The notes under the pieces: model-generated
The model's database searches: none
Seen by the model: the letters and a program-made list of their open reading frames with translations, nothing else
What the model was told of the DNA's origin: nothing
Program-made: the position numbers and the translations under genes
In this document: positions 12,564-21,339 of the stretch, one piece after another
How the letters are laid out: each line of letters opens with the position of its first letter
Numbering within the stretch: position 1 is the first letter of the stretch
Origin: Nitrospira sp. CG24B
Lineage (GTDB): Bacteria; Nitrospirota; Nitrospiria; Nitrospirales; Nitrospiraceae
NCBI GenBank assembly: GCA_002869845.2
Contig: NEWS02000003.1
Span: forward strand, 75,607-139,606
Direction of reading: 5' to 3'
DNA: 64,000 bases

Positions 12564-13907
12564 TTAACTACGAAGAATTTGCTCTTTCAATGTTTCAAGC
12601 GTCGCCTGCAACACCGTGTTGGTCTCCTTGGCCTTTGTGACCTGGCGACAGGCATGAATGATGGTCGTATGATCTTTACCGCCAAATTGGCGCCCGATTT
12701 CAGGGTACGAGGCATCAGTCAGCTCTCGACACAGATACATTGCGATCTGTCGAGGATGTACGAGCGTCTTACTCCTGCGGCGAGATTTCAGCTCCGTCAT
12801 CTTCACATGGAATTGTGTACAGACCGCCTCTTGAATATCATCCATCGCAACGATCTTTTTCTTATCCCCAATGACATCGCGCAAGACGGTCTTGGCAAGA
12901 TCAAGGCTTATCACCTGCCCGGTCAGCGAGGCATAAGCACCTAGTCGAACCAGGCTGCCTTCCAATTCACGGATATTGCTTTTCATCGTGATGGATAGGA
13001 ACTGGATGACGTCTTCCGGAAGTTTGAGGCCCTCATCTTCTGACTTTTTTCTCAGGATGGCAATGCGGGTCTCTACATCAGGCGGCTGCAAGTCTGCAAT
13101 CAATCCCCATTCGAACCGAGATCGTAGACGCTCTTCGATATCCGGCATATCTTTAGGGAACCGGTCGCTTGAGAGAACGATCTGCTTATGCCCTTCATAT
13201 AAGGCATTGAAGGTATGAAAGAACTCTTCCTGTGTCCGTTCCTTCCCGACCAGGAATTGGATATCATCGATCATCAGCATATCGATATGTCGATACCGTT
13301 TCCGTAAATCCATCATTTTGTCATATCGAATGGAGTTGATCACCTCATTGGTAAATTGCTCTGTGGTCAGATATGCAATTCGCAGATCGCTCTTTTCAGC
13401 GACATGATTTCCGATCGCGTTTAAGAGATGAGTCTTCCCGAGTCCCACCCCTCCATAAATAAAGAGCGGGTTATAGGTCTGGCCTGGTTGTTCGGCTACG
13501 GCCATACAGGCCGCATGAGCAAATTGGTTCCCGGCACCGACGACGAAGTTCTTAAATATATATTTTGGGTTGAGCTGGATTCCCCGTCGCGGCTTAGACT
13601 GAGTGATACCTCGCGGCGCAGTGACAACGCTCTGTGGTTCAATCTCCTGGGCAGTGCTCTTTGGGCGGACTGTGAATGCCACACCCATCAGTCCTCCACC
13701 ACGAGCCGTGGCCATAGCTTCCGCTAGTAGCGGTCCATAATGAGCATCCAGCCATTCCCCGAAGAACTTATTCGGAACCCCAATATGCGCCGTCGAGTTC
13801 TCAATCCGGTCGAGGTGAACCGGTATAAACCACGTGTCATACACCTGCTTAGGAACTTTCGCCTGGATATACTGCAATGCTTCTTGCCAAACAGTGTCAA
13901 TACTCAT
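12564..13907 (-). CDS. dnaA: Chromosomal replication initiator DnaA
   Basis: NPLFIYGGVGLGKTHLLNAIGNH; C-terminal FGGKDHTTIIHACRQV. Confidence 0.99.
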   Translation of the reverse strand: MSIDTVWQEALQYIQAKVPKQVYDTWFIPVHLDRIENSTAHIGVPNKFFGEWLDAHYGPLLAEAMATARGGGLMGVAFTVRPKSTAQEIEPQSVVTAPRGITQSKPRRGIQLNPKYIFKNFVVGAGNQFAHAACMAVAEQPGQTYNPLFIYGGVGLGKTHLLNAIGNHVAEKSDLRIAYLTTEQFTNEVINSIRYDKMMDLRKRYRHIDMLMIDDIQFLVGKERTQEEFFHTFNALYEGHKQIVLSSDRFPKDMPDIEERLRSRFEWGLIADLQPPDVETRIAILRKKSEDEGLKLPEDVIQFLSITMKSNIRELEGSLVRLGAYASLTGQVISLDLAKTVLRDVIGDKKKIVAMDDIQEAVCTQFHVKMTELKSRRRSKTLVHPRQIAMYLCRELTDASYPEIGRQFGGKDHTTIIHACRQVTKAKETNTVLQATLETLKEQILRS

Positions 13908-14238
13908 AACGCATCAAAACCGCTATACACAGGATTATTCACACTTGTGGATAACTACTATTTCACTTCTCTTTATAACGGATAAAAAGCGACGCTGAAT
14001 ACCACGTCACACCAGGACATGTCGAGTTATATAAAGAAGGTACAATCACCATCTATTCCTTCTTCACAAGCTTTTCACAGATTCCAACGGCTCTATAAAG
14101 AAACAATCCCCAGTGTTATCCTTCTCTATCTAGTAATACTTACTTTATAAAATCAACCAGTTGACAGTTATACTCTCTATTCACTCCACTACTCCTACTA
14201 CCATTACTCCTAACTTTCTTAACTAACAAACTTCGGAG
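13908..14238. other. Probable oriC region
   Basis: AT-rich intergenic beside dnaA; TTATTCACA at 13935-13943 and TGTGGATAA (rc TTATCCACA) at 13946-13954. Confidence 0.7.
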
Positions 14239-14460
14239 TCATAGTGCTATGACCTTCGTGCTCCTAAGGAGTAGTTCGAGTATTTGTTCATAGGATATCC
14301 TCTCTCCCTCTGTGAATTGAGTGGTATTCGTTACATGCAATACTTTTCCTGGAAGAAGAGGATCTTCCAGAGAAAGTACTATAGCTGAGCTGTTTTCAGG
14401 CAAGAGTGCCTGGGATAGAGTAGGGAGTGGAGAACGAACAATATAGACGGCCGATAACAT
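14239..14460 (-). CDS. DsrH/TusB-like protein
   Basis: MLSAVYIVRSPLPTLSQALLPENSSAIVLSLEDPLLP; third gene of a DsrE-like trio; start 14460 preferred over 14538. Confidence 0.6.
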   Translation of the reverse strand: MLSAVYIVRSPLPTLSQALLPENSSAIVLSLEDPLLPGKVLHVTNTTQFTEGERISYEQILELLLRSTKVIAL

Positions 14461-14476
14461 AGAAAAAGTTCCTGAC

Positions 14477-14818
14477 TCAAAACACGAGTGTGCAGTCCAT
14501 GGATTGTACAAAAGAGCGAATAGTTTCGTTGTCTTCACGTTTCACAAAGAAGTCACCTTGGATGACTACCTGACTAATTGTATTAGGGACAATAAATGGA
14601 ATTTCGAGTTGTTTAATAGCCGGAAGATACTTTTCAAGAATCTCAATATCGAGAATATCGTCGGTCTCATCTCCTAGGAGACGGGTGGCCTCACCAAGGA
14701 GAACGACAGTTGTCACGTGAGATCCAGCCGAAAGGCCAAGAGCAATACGGAGAGCCTCGACAGGCCTATGTGTTTTTCGAGGATCTTCTTGAATAACAAC
14801 AGCAACGTTTTTTGCCAT
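14477..14818 (-). CDS. DsrE/DsrF (TusC)-like protein
   Basis: MAKNVAVVIQEDPRKTHRPVEALRIALGLSAGSHVTTVVLLGEATRLL; internal start at 14818. Confidence 0.65.
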   Translation of the reverse strand: MAKNVAVVIQEDPRKTHRPVEALRIALGLSAGSHVTTVVLLGEATRLLGDETDDILDIEILEKYLPAIKQLEIPFIVPNTISQVVIQGDFFVKREDNETIRSFVQSMDCTLVF

Positions 14819-14831
14819 AGAGAAGAAATAA

Positions 14832-15152
14832 TCAGGTAAACGATAGAAATGGATCACAGGCCTCGATAATTCCAGACAATACAACGAGGCCACAGAGTGA
14901 CATTTTAGCGTCTATAGTTTCGGTTGGAACATGGTGTTGTTGACACCCATAGGCGCAGGCAAAGATTCTGGCCCCTTCTTGGGCGAGACCTCGGTAGCGG
15001 TCGCTATGAATATTCTTCACGCCTTCATCAATAAGGTATAGGTAGACCTCATGGCCAGCATCAAGGGCCGCGTGCGCGAGACCATGCACAGTCTCAGCGC
15101 TGGTGTGTGATGGGGGAAGAGCTAGGAGAAAACCAATCTTCTTTGAATCCAC
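14832..15152 (-). CDS. DsrE/TusD-like protein
   Basis: KIGFLLALPPSHTSAETVHGLAHAALDAGHEVYLYLIDEGV. Confidence 0.75.
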   Translation of the reverse strand: MDSKKIGFLLALPPSHTSAETVHGLAHAALDAGHEVYLYLIDEGVKNIHSDRYRGLAQEGARIFACAYGCQQHHVPTETIDAKMSLCGLVVLSGIIEACDPFLSFT

Positions 15153-15248
15153 AGGAATTTATGATTGATTATATATAGTTATATACTCTATCCACTATGA
15201 GAGATTAAGTGGTTTTTAGGGGAAAGTCAATTCAGAAAAGTGTGCACT

Positions 15249-16511
15249 TTAGGAGCTGGGAAGGAGAGACTGAATCTGAGGACTTAAGGTAGAAAGATTC
15301 ACATCATACTGTACTTTTGTCATCATATCGCGAAGAACAGCCGATCCTTTCACGACTTCATCATCCCCGATGATAAGAGTGAAGCGAGAAGCAAGCCGGT
15401 CAGCTTGTCGTAAGTGAGCCTTCAAGGTTGTGGATCGAAAATCAGAGACTGCGCGGAGTCCAGCAAGACGAAGTTCTTCTAGTGCGGTAAGACCTGCCAC
15501 AGTACCGTGGTTACCGAAGCCAGCGACATAGATAGCGAGATCCTCCCGTGCTCCTCCTGTTGCCGACTCAGGCAACAACATCGACATTCTTTCGAGGCCG
15601 ATCGCAAAACCAACAGCAGGGGTGGGCGGCCCTCCGAGGGTTTCAACTAATCCATCGTAGCGTCCACCTGCGCCTACGGCATTCTGCGCACCTAAGTTAG
15701 TCGCAGTAACCTCGAAGGTAGTGAGGTTGTAGTAATCAAGACCTCGCACCAGCCGATGATTCAATGAGTACGGTATCTTAATAATGTCAAGACCAGTGAG
15801 GACTTGTGTGAAGTATGAACGAGCTGCTTCAGAAAGGGAGTCGCCTAGGCGTGGCGCGGTTTCTGTAATTGCCCGACACTCGGGGACTTTGCAGTCCAGA
15901 ACTCGGAGTGGGTTGGCGTCGATGCGGTGCCGGCAATTTGCACACAGGCCGGACTCCTGTTGTCTAAGGTAACTCACGAGGTGAGGTCGATAGGTGTCCC
16001 GATCAGCGGTATACCCTAGGTTGTTAATTTCCAAGGTCAGACTGGGGAGATTGAGGTCGGACAGGATCCGCCAGAGGAGGGCAATGACCTCGACATCGGC
16101 TCGGGGATCCGCCATACCAAGAGACTCGACGCCAAACTGATGAAATTGCCTGAGCCGGCCGGCTTGGGGACGCTCGTGACGAAACATGGGCCCGAAATAG
16201 AAGTACTTCTGAGGAACGGGAATCGCGGCCCGATTGTGCTCAATATAGGCTCGGACAGTCCCGGCAGTCCCTTCAGGCCGAAGGGTGAGAGATGTGCCGT
16301 CGCGATCTGGGAAGGTGTACATCTCTTTCTCAACGATATCGGTCGAGGCACCGATGCTTCGTGCAAACAAGGTCGTCACTTCAAAGATCGGGATTCGGAT
16401 TTCATGAAATCCATACCGGCCTGCCCACCGTCTGGAAGTTTCTTCAATGAGGCGCCAACGGGGGGTCTCTTCCGGTAACAGATCTTTCACACCTTTAATG
16501 CCTTTAATCAT
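15249..16511 (-). CDS. hisS: Histidyl-tRNA synthetase
   Basis: IKGVKDLLPEETPRW...; LRPEGTAGTVRAYIEHN; GGRYDGLVETLGGPPTPAVGFAIGLER. Confidence 0.98.
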   Translation of the reverse strand: MIKGIKGVKDLLPEETPRWRLIEETSRRWAGRYGFHEIRIPIFEVTTLFARSIGASTDIVEKEMYTFPDRDGTSLTLRPEGTAGTVRAYIEHNRAAIPVPQKYFYFGPMFRHERPQAGRLRQFHQFGVESLGMADPRADVEVIALLWRILSDLNLPSLTLEINNLGYTADRDTYRPHLVSYLRQQESGLCANCRHRIDANPLRVLDCKVPECRAITETAPRLGDSLSEAARSYFTQVLTGLDIIKIPYSLNHRLVRGLDYYNLTTFEVTATNLGAQNAVGAGGRYDGLVETLGGPPTPAVGFAIGLERMSMLLPESATGGAREDLAIYVAGFGNHGTVAGLTALEELRLAGLRAVSDFRSTTLKAHLRQADRLASRFTLIIGDDEVVKGSAVLRDMMTKVQYDVNLSTLSPQIQSLLPSS

Positions 16512-16674
16512 GAAAAACGGCCGCCTCCTGCTCCCATGGACACCTCACACAGCATGATTTGCGCGGACTATAGCGGCGCCTTCTGAGACAAGTCAACGGA
16601 CCTGAGCTTGCGCCATCCTGAATCGAGAGGTATAGTGCGCGGCCTACGGTTTAATTCGACATGAAAGACCTTCT

Positions 16675-18162
16675 ATGAGTCAGGATCAATCAGGTCGCCG
16701 GGTTATGGCCATCGCCCCCATGCCGCCGGAGAAATCTGCGTATGCACTGGCGCGCTACAGCCGATCGCCGGATTCCATTGAACAGAGTATCCGGTGGGTG
16801 CATGGCCATTCCTCGGAAAAGTTCTGGGATCAGTTTTATTTCGATTACGGTCATGCGTCGATCGCCGACCTCGGCCACGTCATCATCTGTTTTGAAGAGA
16901 TTTCGGAGCTCGCCGCCATTCGTCTGGAAGACGAGCCGCTCTGGGACGGCCAGGCCAAATCGAGCCGCTATCAGAACTTTGCCACGAGCCGGTGGTTTGT
17001 ACCGGGCCAGATTCGAGGGAGCGAAACCGAGGCAGTCTATGAAGGCATTCTCCGCAGTCTGTCCGAAATTTATCGATTGCTGCACGATCCCTTGATCGCG
17101 TACCTCTCCGAACGGGACCCGCGTCCGGAGTCCATGAAACTAGCCGATTATCAGCGGACGATCGCGGCACGTGCCTTCGATGTCACCCGGTACCTGCTTC
17201 CTCTTGCGGCCAAGACGAATGTCGGGCAAGTCGTCAGCATCCGGACGCTGGAAAAACAGATGACGCGCCTGTTGTCGTCGCAATTACCGGAACTGCGGGC
17301 GATCGGCGAGGATTTGAAAGAAGCCTGCCAACGTCCGCCGGTGAATCTATGGGGCGAGCTCTGCGGTCAGACCGCCGGCCTGAGCGATCCATTGGCTCCG
17401 ACACTCGCGCGGCATGCCACGGCGAATACCTATCAGGAATCGGTCTACTCCGATTTAGCACGCCATGCGAAAGAAGTCTTGCGCGGGACAGGGCTCGATC
17501 AGCCTGAAAACTGGGGGCCCGTTGAGTCGGTTGAGTTAATTGAGCCGCACCATCCGCTGGACGAAATCGTTGCGACGCTCCTCTATCGTGTGTCGCAGGC
17601 CCCGTACCGGAAAGTACTCGAGGTCGTGAAAGAGTGGTCTGAGAAGGAGAAACAGGCGACCATCGAAGTAGCCACGAGACAGCGCGGGCCATACGATGAA
17701 CTCATCAAAGAATTCCGCAGCGGCTACGCATTCAACTTTGATATTCTCATGGACATCGGTGCCTGGCGGGATATGCATCGCCATCGGCGGTGCCAGCAGG
17801 TGCAGCAGAACTTCACGACCATTCACGGCTATGAGATCCCGCCACCGTTGATCGACGCCGGCTTGGATCATGAATATCGGCAGGCGATGGATGCCGTGCG
17901 AAACGACATCGAACTGCTCAAGAAAAAAGACCAAGAAGCCTCGCTCTATGCCATTCCGTTTGGCTTCAAGGTGCGTTGTTTGTTTAAGATGGACTATGCC
18001 GAGGCGGAGTATATCGCCAAACTCCGGTCCGGCGTGAAAGGCCATTGGTCGTACCGAACGGTCGCCTGGCAGATGAAGCAGCAGCTGGCCAAGAAATTTC
18101 CCTTCCTCGGCGAAGGCATTCAGGCAACACCGCCTGATGTTGAAGACGCGCTGACCCGATAA
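16675..18162 (+). CDS. FAD-dependent thymidylate synthase-like protein (long ThyX homologue)
   Basis: FDYGHASIADLGHVIICFEEISELAA...SSRYQNF; later HRHRRCQQVQQNF. Confidence 0.8.
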   Translation: MSQDQSGRRVMAIAPMPPEKSAYALARYSRSPDSIEQSIRWVHGHSSEKFWDQFYFDYGHASIADLGHVIICFEEISELAAIRLEDEPLWDGQAKSSRYQNFATSRWFVPGQIRGSETEAVYEGILRSLSEIYRLLHDPLIAYLSERDPRPESMKLADYQRTIAARAFDVTRYLLPLAAKTNVGQVVSIRTLEKQMTRLLSSQLPELRAIGEDLKEACQRPPVNLWGELCGQTAGLSDPLAPTLARHATANTYQESVYSDLARHAKEVLRGTGLDQPENWGPVESVELIEPHHPLDEIVATLLYRVSQAPYRKVLEVVKEWSEKEKQATIEVATRQRGPYDELIKEFRSGYAFNFDILMDIGAWRDMHRHRRCQQVQQNFTTIHGYEIPPPLIDAGLDHEYRQAMDAVRNDIELLKKKDQEASLYAIPFGFKVRCLFKMDYAEAEYIAKLRSGVKGHWSYRTVAWQMKQQLAKKFPFLGEGIQATPPDVEDALTR

Positions 18163-18178
18163 GACTTTCACATCGCGC

Positions 18179-19210
18179 ATGAACACCCATCAGCAACAAT
18201 GCGAAACGGCCATCGTGGCCGGAGCATGGGACACCGTGTTTGCCGACGCGATGGTCTGGAGTCGAGACCCAGATGGAGCGAAGGATCCGCGTCCGCTGTT
18301 CGCCCGCAACGTCGTCTATCTCATGCAGGGACGGTTTGCCGATGCCTGGAAAACCCATGCACTGTGTCTCGAAGCCGCGCAGGACATCACGGTGGTGGGG
18401 GAGTGGGTGAACGATCTGCTCAGCAGGCAGATGGAGTGCGGCTACGTGCATTTGGTCAAAGGTTTGTTCCTTGCGCAGTCAGGTCAATCGGAACAATCCA
18501 TGCGATCGTATACGGAGGCCGCTCGATTGCTTCCGCAATCTGCCCATCCGCACTACTTTCTGGCCCAGATTCACGAACGGGCCAGCTATCCAGAAATGGC
18601 GATCAAAGAATATCGCGAGGCGGTTCGACTGGCTCCCGACTTTGCCCCAGCACGGATGAATCTCGGCGTCGCCTATCAAGACCAAGGGCGGCTGGAGATG
18701 GCGATCAAAGAATACCGGGAGGTGGTCAGGCTCACCCCCAACGATTCGGCCGCACACTCCAATCTCGCCTGTGCTCTGGCGGAACAGGGGAAGATGGAAC
18801 CGGCGGTGCAATCCTACAAGACGGCGCTGAAACTGAACCCACAGGACGCCGAAGTCCACTTCGCGCTGGGTGGACTCTACGAAACGCGCGGACGCCTGGA
18901 CCTGGCCCAAAAGAGTTATCAAGACGCGCTCAACGCCAATCCAGACTTTGGCGCGGCCCATTCTGCGCTCGGTTGGCTCGCATTAGGCAAGCATCGGCTT
19001 CAAGAAGCATCGGATATCTTCAGCCGGGCGCTCAAGTGCAATGAGGAAGACGCGCGGGCCTATCACGGCATCGCTGAAATCTATGCGATCCGAGGGAAGC
19101 GCCAGAGTGCGATGGAGAACTACACCAAGGCGATGAAGTACTATCAAGATCCTGAAAAGAGAAATCAGATCATGAATCAGCTGTTCCAGGAAGGGCAGGT
19201 GGGGGATTGA
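18179..19210 (+). CDS. TPR-repeat protein
   Basis: Multiple ~34-aa TPR repeats (FAPARMNLGVAYQDQGRLEMAIKEYREVVRL...). Confidence 0.93.
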   Translation: MNTHQQQCETAIVAGAWDTVFADAMVWSRDPDGAKDPRPLFARNVVYLMQGRFADAWKTHALCLEAAQDITVVGEWVNDLLSRQMECGYVHLVKGLFLAQSGQSEQSMRSYTEAARLLPQSAHPHYFLAQIHERASYPEMAIKEYREAVRLAPDFAPARMNLGVAYQDQGRLEMAIKEYREVVRLTPNDSAAHSNLACALAEQGKMEPAVQSYKTALKLNPQDAEVHFALGGLYETRGRLDLAQKSYQDALNANPDFGAAHSALGWLALGKHRLQEASDIFSRALKCNEEDARAYHGIAEIYAIRGKRQSAMENYTKAMKYYQDPEKRNQIMNQLFQEGQVGD

Positions 19211-19414
19211 GCGCATCGGGCTTAGTCCTTCAGTGCTCGCCGAGTGCGCACGAAAGGGCTGGTTAGATTTTTAGGTTGCGGGAGGTGCTCCCTCGATGCG
19301 CGCATTGGAAGGACCAAAGCCCGCCGCGCTTTTGAGTGCAGAGAACGAGCGAGCTTGGCGGGAGCATTTGAATAGAGGCGGTATTCGGTCGGCGCGGGCC
19401 GATTGACGATCTTC

Positions 19415-20215
19415 ATGGGCATTCACGAAGCCAAACGACACGTTATCGCAGTGGAGACTCCTTCGGGAGCCAACAAGATCTTCGCGTTAGGTTACAGTAA
19501 GAGTGACAGTAGTATTTTCATAGACTTGCCATATCTCGAGTGCGGTGGCTTGATCGGTGTTGCGACCGGAATTCGGAATGAAACCGGAATACTTTCGGAC
19601 CGTGGCTTCAAACCTTTTGCAACTACAAAGCACGGGATCAAGTTCTCCTACCATCCAGATGGCACTACTCATTTCTCGCAAGACGGAAAAATAAACAAGA
19701 CGCTCCCCCATCGGGGCATTCCATTGGCAGAGAAGACAGGCCCAATTTGTACCATTACGGCCTACGGGTTGGACAGGTTTCGACGCACGAGTCAAAAAGA
19801 TTTGCAGGAAGATCCTGCAAAGAAAGGTATATGGGCCTTGACCTCTTCCAAAGAGTTGCCCGGGGTAGCCTTCACAGTTTTCCTAAAACGGGAAGTTGAT
19901 GTGCTCGTGCCACCCTCGGAAGGAGTTGGTTCTCCAATTGGAACAGTCACAACGCCAGCAGGCTCAATCACTCTTCCAGCTATTGCAATAGGACAGCCTT
20001 CCGCAGATAGATATCATGACAAAGTTCTGGTTGTTGCCTTTAGATGGCTCGAAATGGTCTCAACACCTTCTGGGTCCTGCTTGCTCTTTCAAGGCCCTTA
20101 CGTTGAAATTCCAGAAGCATCGTCGCCTCAAGGGAAACTTGTCGCTCAATCTATTGTGTACTCTGCCAGCCTAGCAGAAGATTTGCCATCTTCGATTCCA
20201 TCAGTTGATCGCTAG
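19415..20215 (+). CDS. Hypothetical protein
   Basis: Long ORF; likely start MGIHEAKRHVIAVE. Confidence 0.6.
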   Translation: MGIHEAKRHVIAVETPSGANKIFALGYSKSDSSIFIDLPYLECGGLIGVATGIRNETGILSDRGFKPFATTKHGIKFSYHPDGTTHFSQDGKINKTLPHRGIPLAEKTGPICTITAYGLDRFRRTSQKDLQEDPAKKGIWALTSSKELPGVAFTVFLKREVDVLVPPSEGVGSPIGTVTTPAGSITLPAIAIGQPSADRYHDKVLVVAFRWLEMVSTPSGSCLLFQGPYVEIPEASSPQGKLVAQSIVYSASLAEDLPSSIPSVDR

Positions 20216-20326
20216 GTGCTCCTAGAGAGGAAACCTGGTCAAGATGGTTTCTCACAAGTTCGCAGGGAGTTGAGACGCTGAATTTCGCAGTCGAGCGAAA
20301 GTCAAAGTCATCCTTAGGAAAAACAA

Positions 20327-20695
20327 ATGAACAGCAAGGATAAGTGGCTTTGGATTCCAATGATCGCTCTCATGGTAGGCGCGGGGCTGCCCCCAATCCT
20401 TATTGGCTTTGCTGAGGACAGTTGGCAGGAACGAATATGGGTCGGAATGTTCACGACCATGGGAGCATTTACTTACGCGGTGTTCAAGAAAGCGGGAAGC
20501 AGAATGCTTGTCATCAGTAAGTGGGTTGAGGAATCTCCGATTGGGTCCACCGCTCTCGTTTTTGTCTTTACGTTCGTCGCATCCGGAGCCTCAGCTCTAT
20601 TCGCAACTCTTCCTGTCCCACTTTGGATTCATTTATTAGCTGGCGGCTGCTTTGCTATTGCCGCTTTGACGATGCTCACCAAGAAAGCCCCTTAA
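20327..20695 (+). CDS. Small integral membrane protein, hypothetical
   Basis: Several hydrophobic segments. Confidence 0.6.
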   Translation: MNSKDKWLWIPMIALMVGAGLPPILIGFAEDSWQERIWVGMFTTMGAFTYAVFKKAGSRMLVISKWVEESPIGSTALVFVFTFVASGASALFATLPVPLWIHLLAGGCFAIAALTMLTKKAP

Positions 20696-20730
20696 AGGTA
20701 GACGGTTCTTCATCCACAAATCGCGGGTAC

Positions 20731-20833
20731 TCAGAAAAGGTCGTCCGGCGAGGCCGCAGGAAGCGAAGAGGTCAGGCGTACGATGTCTGCTACGCTGAGC
20801 CTCTGAGTGATACGAGAACAAATCTGGCGGCGT
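20731..20833 (-). repeat. Dispersed palindromic repeat/MITE-like element, copy A (diverged)
   Basis: Homologous by eye to the reverse complement of 21131..21256 (GTCCRGCGAGGCC...GCGAGAAC.AA.CTGGC). Confidence 0.65.
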
Positions 20834-20845
20834 CTCAACGCTTAA

Positions 20846-21115
20846 CTACAGTTCTCTGATCGCGCCTTGGAGGACGGTGATCTGCGTGGTGGGATCGCCC
20901 GTCGCTTTCAGTTCGTTGCTGATCTGATCTTTCAGGTACGATGAGTAGCCGACGCGATCGATGAGGAGGTCGAGAAACCGCTCAGCCGGTAATAGGCTTT
21001 GTTCCTTGAGTTCATCGATGGTCTCGTCACTCACCGGCACGTACGAGCTGCCAATGTGGAAAACCACGTTATAGTGCCGACCTGTAGCAATTCGTTCAAA
21101 TTTCAAGCCCTTCAC
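20846..21115 (-). CDS. Hypothetical protein
   Basis: 90-aa ORF between two inverted repeat copies. Confidence 0.55.
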   Translation of the reverse strand: MKGLKFERIATGRHYNVVFHIGSSYVPVSDETIDELKEQSLLPAERFLDLLIDRVGYSSYLKDQISNELKATGDPTTQITVLQGAIREL

Positions 21116-21130
21116 AGATTCCTCCTCGGC

Positions 21131-21256
21131 AGGATGTTGAAAAAAATCCCTGCCAGCTTCGTTCTCGCATCGATCAACGCTTCAACATACGAAGAAGTAT
21201 GTCTCAGCATCTCGCTCGCTGGGGCCTCGCTGGACGGTCGTTTTGAACATCCTGCA
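21131..21256 (+). repeat. Dispersed palindromic repeat/MITE-like element, copy B
   Basis: Termini GCAGGATGTTGAAAA ... TTTTGAACATCCTGC form near-perfect inverted repeats; central hairpin ACATAC-GAAGAA-GTATGT. Confidence 0.75.
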
Positions 21257-21339
21257 AGTGCTAATACAAGCCACTTATTCTAGACAAGTTCTGGTCGTGA
21301 AGACAAGGGCAACCATCGAGCGCCAGCGGTGGACAGTCA

